Notes: generated by a model not told the origin, from the letters alone. Numbered from the stretch's first letter, positions 23,838 to 36,141 are shown. The stretch is 64,000 nt of DNA from Owenia fusiformis (GCA_903813345.2 CAIIXF020000005.1:1366001-1430000); one strand, 5' to 3'. Made by a program: numbers and translations.

Positions 23838-25039
23838 TAGACTACATATAAGCAGCCTTGTGGACTATATATTGTGTGTGGGATTCTAATAAATATGTTT
23901 TGTTTTCAATAAATATTAAATATATTCATCTTTTCAATTCAATGTCTCTGCATGTATTCAAATCATTCTCTCCTGCCCTGCCCTATATCTTTTGTTTCAT
24001 GTCTCTAAGTTTACAAGTCATTCTATTCCTTTTATCTCATATCATCAACTCCACATTTTGACTAATATGATGCAGACAACATATAGTTTTATTTGAATGA
24101 TGTTCAACATCCATAAACAGCTTATAATTTCTCAGCATCTGATCATTCTCCTGCCAGCATGTGCGTAAGCATATAAAAGGCTAATACTAATACCTCGCTT
24201 TTACATATCCCATGTTTAACATATACTATGTGTCCTGATCTATTCATTGACTTGTATTTTATAAAAATGACCATTTCTTGCAGTACACTGCTTAGGTTTA
24301 CACTATTTACATGTCAGTGATTCCATTAACTATGCAACTCTATTTGTGGTTTATAGTTTACAGGCAAAAACATCACACAAAAGACATTTGATATGAATAA
24401 CATTTTATTTCAATGAAACGTCATGTTTAGACTTATTTATACACAATATACAAAAAAAATTATCTGGACATATGTTATCATTTTCAAGTCATTTCATGTC
24501 TTTTAAAGGCATGTTTTCAAGAATGTTCAACATTCTTTGGCAAAATAAGGACTTACTTTTTGACTTCATAGTATTTCCAATGGATTGATAAGTACTTTAT
24601 CTTTAATGGACACCAAAAAATAGCTCAAACCCCCACATCAAAGCTTACAATAAAAAATTATCATACTTTCAATCTGTCAAGTTTTATAATGGGCTTTCAA
24701 GAGATGGTTTTATATATCAAATTTTTATCAATGTCAATGAAAGATGGTGAGGTTGTTAGTATTAGAGGATCCATTCATTTTATAGAAGTGTCGCCATCTT
24801 TTAAATCAAGAGTTATTTAAAACTTGCACTTGGCAAACATGGATGTGCACTACTAATGATCTATTAACTTCAAATGCCGTTTTCTATGTAAATTGTTTTT
24901 TTCTCGGTTCAATATTAATGCAAATCAATCTTTGTATCATATTTGATTAAGTACCCAGGCATTGTTTCCTAAACTTAGCACTCAATGCTACGCATCTTAT
25001 TCAAAGATTTGAAAATAACACCTTAGACATGTTAGAGCC
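23838..25039. other. Non-coding region upstream of the ACE-like gene
   Basis: Contains TATA-like runs on the - strand close to the ACE-like start (around 23844-23872), which may be its promoter. The rest is AT-rich DNA with no gene, RNA or repeat that could be supported. Confidence 0.5.
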
Positions 25040-25321
25040 ATGATACAGAACTTTGTCCGTGTGGATAATCAAAGGAAGGACTCTATATGGACACTCACCA
25101 AGTATTGTTACCATGGTAATATGACTTGTAACCTTAGATCACAATATCTTAAAGATTTAGAGGATGCACTTACTCTTCTAAATTTTAATTACCCAGCATT
25201 TAAAAACCAGCAAGACAAATTATCATTGTTTTTGTATGGAGACAGAAGTCTGCCAAAAGAAGTTAATATTGAAATTTTAAGGCTCACCTCAGCTTTTATT
25301 CAAAGGTGTGCAAGCGTGTAA
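25040..25321 (+). pseudogene. Probable LINE C-terminal fragment
   Basis: A 93-residue frame ending LFLYGDRSLPKEVNIEILRL and TSAFIQRC. The pattern 'L-L/F-Y-G-x-x-x-L-x-x-x-x-N-x-x-I' followed by a helix and basic residues resembles the end of the open frame of some non-LTR retrotransposons or their associated fragments. No reverse transcriptase motifs are present here. Assignment is by resemblance only. Confidence 0.35.
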
Positions 25322-26340
25322 GTATTTCTTCCAACACCAACTGTATAATTTTGTACACAATAATTCTTTTGTTTATTGCAAATCCATTGTAGCGGGATAA
25401 ATAGTGTAAAGTAATCGCCGTTTGCGGAACAAATCGTGAAACTTTCCTCAAATGATCACTGATTGCTACTCTTTAAATAAAGCAACTGTGCCAAAAAATC
25501 GCTTCATAGGAACTACCCTAATTTTACAATTCTTACCCCCCCCCCATGGTCACGGAGGGGGGGGGGGCTAAAAAAAATTTGACACAATTTTTTTTACTAA
25601 ATTATGCTCATACTTCAAATTTAATATTACCTTATCATGTTAAGAAGTTAATGTTGAAGTAAAAATATGAAATAGCATTGATTTTCGATTGCTACGTTAA
25701 AGGGTGGTGATGGGCGACGCCCACTTTTCTTGTATTGAATATTTTGCAACATATCACAGTAGCAGGAGTAAATCAAATAAGTGATATATGATTTTAAAAT
25801 TACATCTATATCTAATGTTTCGCATGACTTTTATTTTTCACCTTTGTCACTGTTAAAGGCTTGTTTTGAGTCACACCCATCTTTTAGATATACAGAAAAA
25901 TGGTCGATACGGCTTGACTTGTGGTTTCTTTTGGCTTCTGAGTGCAGTTAGACTCCATATATCAACTATCTATATCTGTTTCATAGTTCCTTTAGTTTCA
26001 CTTTGCACACATTTTTAAATCATAGTTTTATTAATCTTATCAATAGAAGGATTTATACTAGTGTCTATCAGTATCATAGTTACTTTTTGGTATGTTGCAG
26101 TGTCCTTATGAAGAACAATTGCCATCACACACACATAATGCTATACAAACAAGATTTCCTTTCAGGCTCTTGCATCATGTAGATATGCATTGGTTTTTGC
26201 AGCTACATTAATGAGAGCCTGGCAAGCATCTGATGCTTGGGGTAAGGTTGTCCACCTTGGTATTCATTTGATGTCTTCAAATATCCAGCCCCACTCAGCT
26301 AGGGAAGGAACTTGAGGAAATTGCTGTAAGTGGTTGCCCC
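25322..26340. other. Intergenic; poly-C/poly-G hairpin
   Basis: The only structured piece is 25537-25570, where a run of C's and a run of G's flank ATGGTCACGG and could pair. Nothing else is recognised. Confidence 0.5.
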
Positions 26341-26344
26341 CAAA

Positions 26345-26495
26345 TAAATACATAAGGGTTATGTACTGGGAGGTTTTGGATATGGGGTTTATCCAGAGGG
26401 AGATATGCATATCTACCCGAGGGACCGTAGGGACCGAAGGTAGATGTGCATATCTCACGAGGGATGAAACCAATATCCAAACCGACTGTACATAA
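26345..26495. repeat. Repeat with inverted ends (GGTTATGTACTGGGAGG family), copy 1
   Basis: GGTTATGTACTGGGAGGTTT and GGATATGGGG at the left are mirrored at the right by CCAATATCCAAACC and CTGTACATAACTGC. The middle carries CGAGGGACCGTAGGGACCGA. A second copy of the left ~125 bp lies in inverse orientation at 62798-62925, so this is a dispersed element. Confidence 0.7.
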
Positions 26496-26497
26496 CT

Positions 26498-26697
26498 GCT
26501 TTATCCTATACCAAGTAGAGTTTTCAGTGAAATTACAGAAAGCGGGAAGATATGCACCGAAGCGAGAAGATATGCACCGAAGCGGGAGATATGGCGGGAG
26601 ATATTGAGGTTCTGGATATGGAAACCTCAAAATCAGGATACGGGATATATCTTACCAACTTATCTCCCTAAAACTCTACTTGGCATAGGATAAAGCT
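26498..26697. mobile_element. ~200 bp MITE with 27 bp terminal inverted repeats
   Basis: GCTTTATCCTATACCAAGTA (start 26499) is matched in reverse complement by TACTTGGCATAGGATAAAGC near 26678-26697, with GAGTTTT extending each arm. The interior has a short tandem GATATGCACCGAAGCG repeat. No open frame. The target duplication was not resolved. Confidence 0.7.
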
Positions 26698-28720
26698 TGG
26701 TATATGACTCTCTTCATATGCTGTAAAAGGGCATCTGATGTTGGACGAATGTGTGATATTATTGAAGTCCTCTTTGTGAACATCTCCTTCCTTGCAGCAT
26801 TGATTGATGTTTCATTGCTTGTTTTAAGTTGGAGACCAGAATAATGAACTGCTCTAAAATAGGCATGCATCAAGCAGGGTATTGGGTCGTATTGAGATTT
26901 CTGTTAATAGTGTAGTCAATTCAGGGTAGGTACTCCATTGGTTCCAGGCTGATGTCTTAGACTTTCCATTAAAGCCTGATATGGTGTCACACCCAGTCAT
27001 AGCATGGCATATTGGGAAACACATGGCTTTCTGAGGAGTCATTTCATGGGCAATTTCGTGGGCTGGAAGGTATCTATAGGACTTTCCCTTGCCAAAGGTG
27101 AGCCAGATTTGAATGTTATGTTGTGCAGCTAGCTATACTAACTGCCAGAACAACAATGTCTGAATCAACTGGTCTAATCGTCATTTTTGTGAAGCCTTTT
27201 TTCATTGCATCATATATGTGCAGAAAGATTCGGGAATCTGCCTCTTCATGGGATGATGGTGAAATCTCAGAAACATGCTGCTTAGGATATGCCTCTGCAG
27301 AATTCCCAATTGTTGTAATCAGGATTTTATTCTCTGGTACTGGAATGGCTGAGACATTTGATGCAAGGAAGGTAAAGAGATCACTTTTCTTGTCATCTGA
27401 GCGTAGAAATTCTGTCCAATTTCCTGGCAATTTGTTTTCTGGATAAACTATTTGACGCTTTCCAGATCCATGCTTTTTTCTTGTTGAAGATTTGACACTA
27501 TTTGGTATATATTGATCCCATACAATATCAAGTCTTTGTACTCTATTAAGTTGATCTGCAGTATACTTTTTAAATATGTCATTTGAGTATTGTAGGAAGG
27601 TTTTCGCTTCTTGAGTTTTCAGCAGGTGGACTATTACGGCACCATCAAGAAACAGGGCTTCAACATCTAGTGTATTGATCTCTCTATTTGGAACAAGGTC
27701 TTCCACTGGTTTTAAGATATCTGCTTTGAGTCCAGTCTTCATTGTGCCATCTTGTGAAAGGGATGGAGGGAATGCCTGGTTTTCATGTCGGAAAAGTTCA
27801 TCTAAGTTGCCGTCTCTATTCTGGCACGCTATGTATAGTTGTGAAAATAGGGCAGTGTCATTTTTCAAGCTTGCTAGCTTTGAACTTGACTTAGATTTGT
27901 TTGAAGATCTTGAAATTGTTTCTCTTGATAGGGTCTGGTGATGGCTTTTGATCTTTCAATAATTCTCTCCTTTATATATACTTCACATTGACTTTTCCCC
28001 CTTTTCTCAATTGTGTTCAATGTGTCAACTGCACTGCTTGACATGATGTTGCAATAAAGGGGTTTCCTAAATCATTGATAACCTAAGTAAGGGAATTGAC
28101 ATATTTGTTGAAACTGCTTTGATAACTAACACTGTGCTCATGGTTTGCAAGGACCATCATTATTCTTCATCTCATCCTCAAACTCAGTTAACATTCTTGC
28201 GATCTCTGGACCATCGACCATCCACTTCTGTAATGCGGTTGGATTGTCGAACAACCCCACAGCTCCACCATCACTTTTGATCACACTATTATTTTGCTCA
28301 TGGGCTTGGTCTATTGAGATGGAGGAGAAGCTTTTTCTTGACTTGCTTGTAAATGCCCCTTCATGAAACTATTGTGAACTTCAGGGTGGATTTCTTTGAG
28401 CTGAACCATATCACTTACATGGACCGGACAGGTACCTAGCGGGCATAATTGGTATGATCCAGGGAGACAAACCATGGCATGATTTCCATGATAGTTTCTT
28501 TGTAGAGCTTGAAGTCCCCAAGTCTCACAGCTCTAACGTTTGTTAGACCCAGAACTTGTAATTGGAGTACCATGTACCAGAATTTGAATATAGGCAACGC
28601 TGTTTCTTCACTCTGCTGGGTATCTATCAAAGATTCAAAATCAAGAGGCAAAACTGTATTGATTGGTAATCTACCTGAAATCTACCCAATTAACAAGACC
28701 CCCTCCCAATACACATAACA
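26680..28720 (-). pseudogene. Degenerate copy of a multicopy, transposon-associated invertebrate gene family
   Basis: Read 5' to 3' on the - strand, blocks occur in a fixed order: FKFWYMVLQLQVLGLTNVRA and DHTNYAR (28651-28436), ISIDQAHEQNNSVIKSDGGA plus LFDNPTALQKWMVDGPEIAR (about 28330-28190), a 250-aa open block (27868-27116) ending SSHEEADSRIFLHIYDAMKK and MTIRPVDSDIVVLAVSIA, then CFPICHAMTGCDTISGFNGK (about 27010). From memory of the family, such proteins recur in many copies in cnidarian and mollusc genomes. The Asp-rich end with HxMTGCDT resembles PIN/FEN-like nuclease folds, which is an inference. Stops and a 4-5 bp insertion after NYAR, further shifts near 28365 and 27116, and a truncated end mark it as dead. 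+ strand frames over the same bases are shadows. Confidence 0.7.
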
Positions 28721-30051
28721 CTCATTCTTAATTCAAAACTGCCCTTATTAGACCAACAATATCATATTTTAAAACATAACAGTTAAAGATGCATTAATGT
28801 CATAGGTTTCTCCCCCAGACAATCAATGTCTTATTGTTATTGCTCATATAATATCTCACATACCGTAACCATAGATATATCTTGAGAATAACTTTTGGGT
28901 ATATCATTGCCGAAATATCGGAAATAATCAACAGAACAACGAAACTCCAGAATAAAACACAATCGATTCCTCAGCTAGCGAGAGGAATCCCCATTGAGTC
29001 ACACAAGCGCCCCCAAGTGCCTTGAACCAGGCAGCCAATCAGGTTTATGATGAACAAATTCAACGACCAATCAGATAACAGGACGACTTTCCCGGTATAT
29101 TCACACTTCAGATTGAATTGATTTCTTCGAAAATAATTAGATCGGCCAGCACAATCGCGAAATTAACACTGAAAGAGGGGGATTTGGGACTTCTTTGGTA
29201 ATTAGATGGGTGAAACTCAATATGCAAAAGTCCAGAGGGGTCTTGATTTTGCTATCCTATGGCATAGAGCCTCTTTAATCAAAATAAGCAGAACAACTTC
29301 TTGATTATTTTTATTAATCATGTAGGTCAAAATCATACTTACAAAAACTGATCTAGATCCTATCATGAACGTTGATGCTCATTGTCACTCAAGCATGACC
29401 TTGTCAAAAACAAGAAGTGATTTCTGTTTAAGAAAGATACACTTTTTTCTAGATTATTCTGTATTTGCATTCAAGTCACTCATCAGATGTCACATAGTTT
29501 GTCAAACTTTATTTATTTTCAATTAAAATTACGTTGTTTATTATGTCGAAGTACATGTAGTGCCACTATGGAAAAGAGATAAAAGGAATTAATTAAAGAT
29601 AAGTAAATATTCATTTTGCTAAAAATTGACTGCGATCCCACTCATTATCATGTGAATCATGGTAAAAGGTCCCAACATTGAAATTATGATACTATTTAAT
29701 GATAAACCTAAAATGTTATGGATGGTCATTAAGCCTACCCCTATAAATTTTAGGGGTAGGGGTAAAAATTGCGAAAAGTAGATAAAAAATGGAGGAAATT
29801 TTCGGCACAGTTGCTTTTTACACCCAGGAAGGTTGTCTGGTCATATATGGAAAGTTCCACGATTTGTTCCGTTTTCGGCGCTTTCGCCCTTTTTTATGTC
29901 ACTATTTATCTCGCTATTGTCATACTTTCTTTTTTAAATCTTGTTATTATTCAATTGTGGCTTATAATGCTCCATTGCAAAGCCGCAACATGTGTATGTA
30001 ATAATTCTATTTTACTATGAAATAAATCACATATAAAAAAACAAAAACATG
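28720..30051. other. Intergenic, with short hairpins
   Basis: TTCCTCAGCTAGCGAGAGGAA (near 28970) and CCTACCCCTATAAATTTTAG closing with GGGTAGG (29734-29760) are short palindromes. No gene is supported; the ~80-aa overlapping frames at 29769-30020 have no recognisable features. Confidence 0.5.
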
Positions 30052-30465
30052 ATGCCTTGGACACTCGCTCAAAAGACAGTTGTACTAGGAAAATACGAAA
30101 AACGCAGTCAGGGATAATAACTTCCTAACCATGGTCTTTTGGCTCTTCAAATTGGGCACAAATCATCTTCATTCACTGTATGGTAAATCTGTAGGGTGAA
30201 ATCAAAATCACTTCAGGGACTTTACAGTCATGGTTGAAATGCTTTCAAATCGCAGTCAAACGCCCTGGTTCAGGCAGGCTTAAGAAGGCATTTTGACCAT
30301 GACTGTAAAGTCCCTGGAGTGATTTTGATAAAAGTCCACAAATTCACCACACATTGAATGAGGATAATTTGTGCCAAATCTGAAGTGCTAAAACTGCAAT
30401 CACCTATGACTGCGTTTTTCGTATTTTCCAAGTACAACTGTCTTTTGAGCAGGTGTCAAAGGCAT
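30052..30465. mobile_element. 414 bp palindromic (foldback) MITE
   Basis: The arms pair nearly end to end: left ATGCCTTGGACACTCGCTC, CAAAAGACAGTTGTACT and GGGACTTTACAGTCATGG are mirrored by CCATGACTGTAAAGTCCC, AGTACAACTGTCTTTTG and GTGTCAAAGGCAT at the right. The spacer is ~45 bp. No coding capacity. No clear target duplication. Confidence 0.85.
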
Positions 30466-30469
30466 TGCT

Positions 30470-30646
30470 AACAACAAGAGCTTTACACACACAGTCTCTC
30501 TTTCTTTTCCTGAAAAAATTAACATAATTGAATCAGTATTTTCCAAGCTATAGTGATTTAACAACAGGAGCTATACATACACAGTCTCGCCTTTCTTTCC
30601 TGAAAATATGAACACAATTGTATTAGCATTGACCAATAGCGATTTA
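30470..30646 (+). repeat. Two-copy ~88 bp tandem duplication
   Basis: AACAACAAGAGCTTTACACA...CACAGTCTC and a following CTTTCTTTTCCTGAAAA block recur about 88 bp later as AACAACAGGAGCTATACATA, CACAGTCTCG and CTTTCCTGAAAATATG. It directly follows the palindromic MITE. Confidence 0.8.
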
Positions 30647-31832
30647 TTTGGGTTGCGTTTTTTTGACCACCCTAAAAGCTGCTCCATCTACGGTGAAATA
30701 AACCAACTGTCTTAAGACTGATGAAAACACATTTCTTTCAAATCTGTGCGCCTCCGTTTTGTTTTATTTCAAACAAAAAATCTTACTAAGTCCCCGGGGC
30801 TGATAAGTCCTCACAAGCAAATATTAAATAATAGAAACATTTTGAAATGAGTTATTATTCAAAGCATATGTATCATTTATAAACACAAGCAATTGATCGA
30901 ATGGGTATTTATTATCCATCACTTTTTAAGGAAAAATAAATCCATTGCGAAAAAAATCAGTTTTCTATTCAAATGCACGTTTATCTCGGAGATTATATTA
31001 AGTTTAAATTGTTGCTGTTTCGGTGTATTTAGTATACGCTCTATTTTCACGAATATCAAACTTTAGTCATTCTGATACTCATAGCATCTCTGTTGCATCG
31101 CAGATCCTCCAGAAGGATAGAGATGGAGAGGGCGTGGCTTACCACGATGAACTTTAGTGGATCGTGTTAATGTCATTAATTATAAATGTTTAGCAAATAA
31201 ATGGATTAAGGGAGGGACTGATTAGGTAATGTCTCTGGTACTAAATACAAGCGTAAGCTAAAAAGGTACACACATTACGTGCAGTGGAAAGTTCTGTCAA
31301 ATAAAAACGAAAGCCAGATGCAGTCATCTTTTGCTGAGGAAAGCAAAGGCATATAAAGGATTATATCAAATAAGTCTAGATTTATTATTTCGAATGAGTA
31401 TTGTCACAGTTAAAAAATATAAAAAATCACGTGGTGTACCAATATGCATTGCTTCCTGATAATCACTTTTTATTTTCTAAAAAAACGGATCCACTGATAA
31501 CCGTCAACGGATTATCGAGATTTTTAAACTCCAAAGACCTAATTTCAGATGGCCTGCGGTTGAAGCTAATCTACTAATTAAATATAAAGCTCATTGGTTC
31601 CCCTTGGTTTACATTAAAACAATGGGAAAATTTGTGGCATAGGAAATGAAGTCAAGATACATTTCCATCAATATTATAAGTATTTTCCTCGCAGGTTATG
31701 TAAATAAAAATTCAAACATAAAGAAGAGGGAGCTAAGGTTGCCAAACTTCTGGAGGGGAGTGTACTTGCCAGAAAGACCACGGAGTATTAGCCTTGCACA
31801 CGTTTCAAATCCTGTGTCTAAAAAGGATTTGA
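30647..31832. other. Intergenic; no gene seen
   Basis: AT-rich, no repeats of note apart from TTTTTTTGACCACCCT at 30658-30673, which resembles the end of mariner-type elements such as the one near 63954. Nothing else is supported. Confidence 0.45.
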
Positions 31833-33152
31833 GGGTTTTCGGAAAAGACCGACCCCACCGACCACCGACCGGTCGGTGTTTTCCACTGGTAGCCTCAAAA
31901 CAGGGTTTGAAGAAAATGTGTAAAAGACCGACCATATCATGTAAAAGACCGAACATATTTGTAGCCTTAGAATATTAATAATTTGATTTTGAATGTCAAT
32001 CGTTGGACTAGGCAACGTTTTTTACCGATTTTGTACCTTGCAACGAATGGCAAGCAAACAAATTGGTCATGACCGTCTCCTCTCGATTAATTGCCCTGCC
32101 TTAGGTCCTAACCTATCATTAACCAACCTATCGTTTCTACGGGAATCTATCCTAATTTTTTACTGAAAGGACGATTCTCGGTTTGGAGAACGAAGTTCAT
32201 CAATCTAAATGAGCATTATCCCTGCTTCGGACAAATTTGATTTTTTTACATAATATAGATTTGAATGTCCTCTTTTGAATAGTTATAATTTAATTTGGGT
32301 AATATTTCTAGATTTTTCTCAAAAAATATTAGCGCAGTACACTGATGGACTTCTTTCCCCAAATCGAGACTTGTATTTTATTAAAATCGGTCTATTTGAG
32401 CGTTATCCCTGCTCCAGATCAATTTGATATTTTTACATCTTGTAGATTTAAATGTCCTCTTTTGAATATTCATAGTTTAATTTGGGTAATATTTCTATAT
32501 TTTTCATGAAAAAAATATTAGCCTAGGAGACTGTTCTCCAAACCGAGAATCGTCCTTTAACAATTTCGAAACAAAAATGATTTGTTATCGTCATAGCCTA
32601 CTGAATACTGAACACGATATAATGTTACATGCGTTCTCTTATCGGGATTAAAAGTGACTTACCATTTCAGTACACCATTAGAAAGCTTTTTTTGTCATAT
32701 CAAATGTAGTTTTTACCAGTTGACGTTTAACAACTGAGAAATCAAACATAACGTTACGACGTCAACATCGACGATGTTTGTGTGTTTTTGTTATTGCGTT
32801 TCATATAAATGAAGAATGAACTTAATGCAATGTTACGTGCGTTTTTTCCAAAGTGACTAACCAGGATGAAATTGGTCTTCTAACAACTGAAACATCACTT
32901 AAAAATATGACATTACACACCACGACGATGTAACGTTTTCATCGTGATTTGAAATGATTAAATACATTTTTAAATCATGACCTAGTGAAGGTACTATAGT
33001 CATTGGATTCCCAGTTTTAGTTTTACTTCTAATTTTGCATTTTTTCATCTTTATGTAAAAGACCGTCAGCCGACCACCGACCACATGTACCCAACTGTGG
33101 AGAGTGACTGGTCGGTGGTCGGTGGTCGGCGGTCGGTGTTTTACGAAAACCC
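31833..33152. mobile_element. 1,320 bp foldback element with ACCGACC-repeat ends and 9 bp target duplication (Mutator-like)
   Basis: The left end reads GGGTTTTCGGAAAAGACCG and then ACCGACC-type tandem repeats. The right end is the reverse complement pattern (GGTCGGTGTT, TTACGAAAACCC). The 9 bp AGGATTTGA directly abuts both ends (31824-31832 and 33153-33161) and is exact. Nine-base duplications and tandem repeats inside the inverted termini are features of Mutator-like foldback elements (FB/Rehavkus type). There is no transposase, so it is non-autonomous. A second MITE (32166-32558) is nested inside. Confidence 0.85.
32166..32558 (+). mobile_element. 393 bp MITE (AAAGGACGATTCTCGG ends), copy 1
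   Basis: Ends AAAGGACGATTCTCGGTTTG and CAAACCGAGAATCGTCCTTT are inverted repeats. The interior holds two ~175 bp direct repeats, each with TTTAATTTGGGTAATATTTC and TATCCCTGCT. A second copy, reversed, is at 44647-45029. It sits inside the 31833-33152 element, so it inserted later. Confidence 0.9.
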
Positions 33153-36141
33153 AGGATTTGACAGCATTCTTAAATAAGATAATAAATGTTCATAATGTTC
33201 ATTTCTCCAAAACAAAAGTTTATAATCATTCACAAGTTCATCTAAAATGCTTTTATTTCTTAAAACGTTCATGATTCTCGTCATTTATGATAAAAAACAG
33301 CGGCACGGTGATAAAGAATGGAATGTTTTATTTTTTATTTTCAATTCAAAGAAAGAATAAATAGGTTTTTCAGACTGCTTCATTCCATTCAATTTACTAT
33401 TTGCCATCTGTCAATGTGCGCCATGATTTATTAAGTATTATATTCTTCAAAAATATTTGCTTGGTATTCAGAAAGTTACTGAAAGTTCACGAGGTTATTA
33501 GGAACTCCTCTATAACAAAATGAAATCAGCTAAAAGTGTGGGAATCGCATGTTTCAGAATTTGACATATCTGTGAATGAACTCTAAAGAATGAATTGTAT
33601 GTATGACCATGGGCTTTCAATTAGTGAAAACCCATGGTATGACAAATACAGAAAATGCTTTTATGTGAGGCACACCGATGAAGGGGGAGGGTTGTGGATA
33701 ACATAAAAAATCGAACCCCTGGTCACCAATTGCTGGCTACGCCACTATATATATATATATTTTGTACTGTACATATCATGAAATTCAGTAAATTAATTTT
33801 GTGGGAAATATGAAACATGAAATACAGATCTCCCATCGCAGACAAAAAACAAAAGTACCCTACAACTCTACATGTAGATCTTACTTATACTTCCAAAGAT
33901 ATGATTAAAGCATATGCTAATGTTATCAGGTAACCACATCTGAACATTTAAAAGTTAAAAAGGCAAACATAAATTTTATGAATAATAATAATAATATATA
34001 TTTCAGTTTTAAGTAAATTTTTACAATAACATACAGTTTTTATGGAAAAATAATGGAAATGCAATGACACTTAAAATAAGTGTATTAAATTAGTTTTTAT
34101 AAATGTTAATTGGAAATAGAAAAGGTACAAAAGAAAAAGGGAGTCATTTGTAGGGAAAGTATGCAATTATGGGTATTTAGGTTCAATGTGTCTAATCTCT
34201 ATTACATTCGTCTACGTTAGTCAATAATGCAGTGTAACCCCTGGTTGGCCCATGTCCCTCCCTAGGATGTCACCCTGCACCACTAACCGATGATACGCTA
34301 TCACTGTTTTCAATAGCTTCAACTCCTGCATCCCAAAACATTGAGTTCAAATAAAAACTTGTGGGGTTTTCTTAGCATTTTTACTAAAACATATATGGAT
34401 CCTACACCATAACATTGAATTCACATAAATAACAGTGACAGCAACGTTGTAAATTGTGAAGATCTTTAAATGAGGAATATAAAGGCCATTTAGTGATTAT
34501 CACCCTGCTATAGCATGACGGTTACGACACCTCTGAAAACGAGGTTGGACAGCTACGTTCACTGATTTATCCAATAAAATGGCCGCGAAGGAACAGAAAA
34601 CTAAGGTTGGTGCATTATTTTCTACTACTGTGCATCAATGAAAGGATGAACGATTTATGTAAGCATCGCATTCGGTGATGCATTTAGTAATGTATATTTT
34701 GAACGTAGTCTTTGCAATTTGATGCCCGGAGATAACATGACATAAGCGAAAAACTGTTGAGTTTGAAATTCAAAACTACACAAAAGTAACAAGTAACAAG
34801 TAATTTGTTTATTTTTGTCGTTAAGGCATGGTCTACATTGCCTAACGACCTCGAGGTATATAGATGTAACCTACATAGATCATAAAAAGCCAATTGAGCA
34901 TTGGGAACCACCTAATATGTTCTACTCAAGCCATAATAATGTATTTTGAATTTGCGGTTACGCAAAAAATTGATGGACAGTTACGCGAACCTCGTTCAAA
35001 TATGTATCACCGATTCATTGTTATTAATTTTGTCATATTCATCAATACTTGATGCTAATATTCTTCTTTTGTCTCTTCATTGCTATCTTTTTGACTTTCA
35101 TTGGTTTCATCAATAAAGCAAGACACAATTTTTCCTTGCCCTATAGAGGCTCAAACAAGAGCGTCTCTTGCGAGTCCGGAAAAAACAAATATAAGCAATT
35201 AAATATTCCATTTCTTGCTCATTATAACAATGTCATGGAAAGAGGCTATCAGAACTAGCAACCTTGACTTGAAAGGTGTACATGCACGTAACCGTCCGCT
35301 AAATATCTAATGTACAACTAATACAATACGTTACCATCCATAGAATTCATACGTAGTCGTCTAACGACATTGCGTTTGAAACCTTATTATTTACAATATA
35401 CACCACGTTCCTGTTCTGGATTTGTCATTTTATGGCTTGTTTATACACAGTTTACTTACAGTAAATAGTTTGAGTGCCTCTGAGGCACGAGAATGGACTA
35501 AAAATTATAAACTTGGATATCTCAGTCGGTAAGTTTACAGCTTATATTCTGCTTCTAATGAACCACCTGGCAGATTTGACCCAGTCTTTATAACCATCCA
35601 TATATACGTCACCGAATGGAACTAGTTGAAAAGGAAATCTTATCTGTGAATACTCCCTACAGGCGATAAAGAGGACATACTGTCTTTCGCATCTGCCATT
35701 TTTTGTTATCGTTACCGCAAAATTTTGCAAATCGCCTTGACGTAGCCGTCATGCTATAACACCGTGATTATGTGTACTAAGAAAGCGACTAGGCCCGAAG
35801 GTATCTGGAAAACTGACACAAATCACCTTACAGTAAGCACTGTCAATATATCAGCTAGAGTACCTTTTGGCCAAAGGTAAGATTATAACACATTATTGGA
35901 TTATAACACTTTCCTTGGTTTGTAAAGACGACTTAACAATAATGTTGCAACGTTTCCATATTCGTGAACTGCAGTTGTTTCCAGTAAATAACATTACAGC
36001 AGTATGTAATATTTTACTGAAAAATGACAATTTATGGAAGGTTTGCATGCAAATGTCAAGTGAAATTTGATGTAATCTACACAAAAATCATTGGGAGAAA
36101 TCCACAATCAATAATGTTTTGTTCTTTCTGCAGAGCAATAA
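33153..36141. other. Intergenic region; candidate short first exon at 34579
   Basis: Contains the 31 bp CCATGGG element (33607-33637), a TA microsatellite near 33745-33760, and a CpG-richer patch around 34500-34610 with AAAATGGCCGCG, which would start MAAKEQKTK just before a weak GTTGGT donor. Whether this is the 5' exon of an unseen gene is unknown. A hydrophobic 69-aa frame at 35049-35258 has no other support. Confidence 0.35.
33607..33637. mobile_element. 31 bp minimal CCATGGG-ended palindrome with 5 bp flanking duplication
   Basis: CCATGGGCTTTCAATTAG, a few bases, then AAAACCCATGG, flanked on both sides by TATGA (33602-33606 and 33638-33642). The left arm matches the start of the 529 bp element at 50535, so this is probably an extreme internal deletion derivative. 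Confidence 0.6.

Noticed and set aside
27123-27941. + strand open frames
   Set aside because: Shadows of the - strand transposon-associated pseudogene, which carries the conserved motifs.
29769-30020. Two overlapping ~80-aa open frames
   Set aside because: Overlapping frames of similar length without motifs; likely chance in sequence next to a hairpin.
31646-32015. Open frames of 65-110 aa at the left end of the 9 bp-duplication element
   Set aside because: They read through the terminal ACCGACC repeats in both directions and have no protein-family content.
35049-35258. 69-aa hydrophobic open frame that could be a small membrane protein
   Set aside because: Only one hydrophobic stretch in AT-rich DNA; no splice, promoter or family support.
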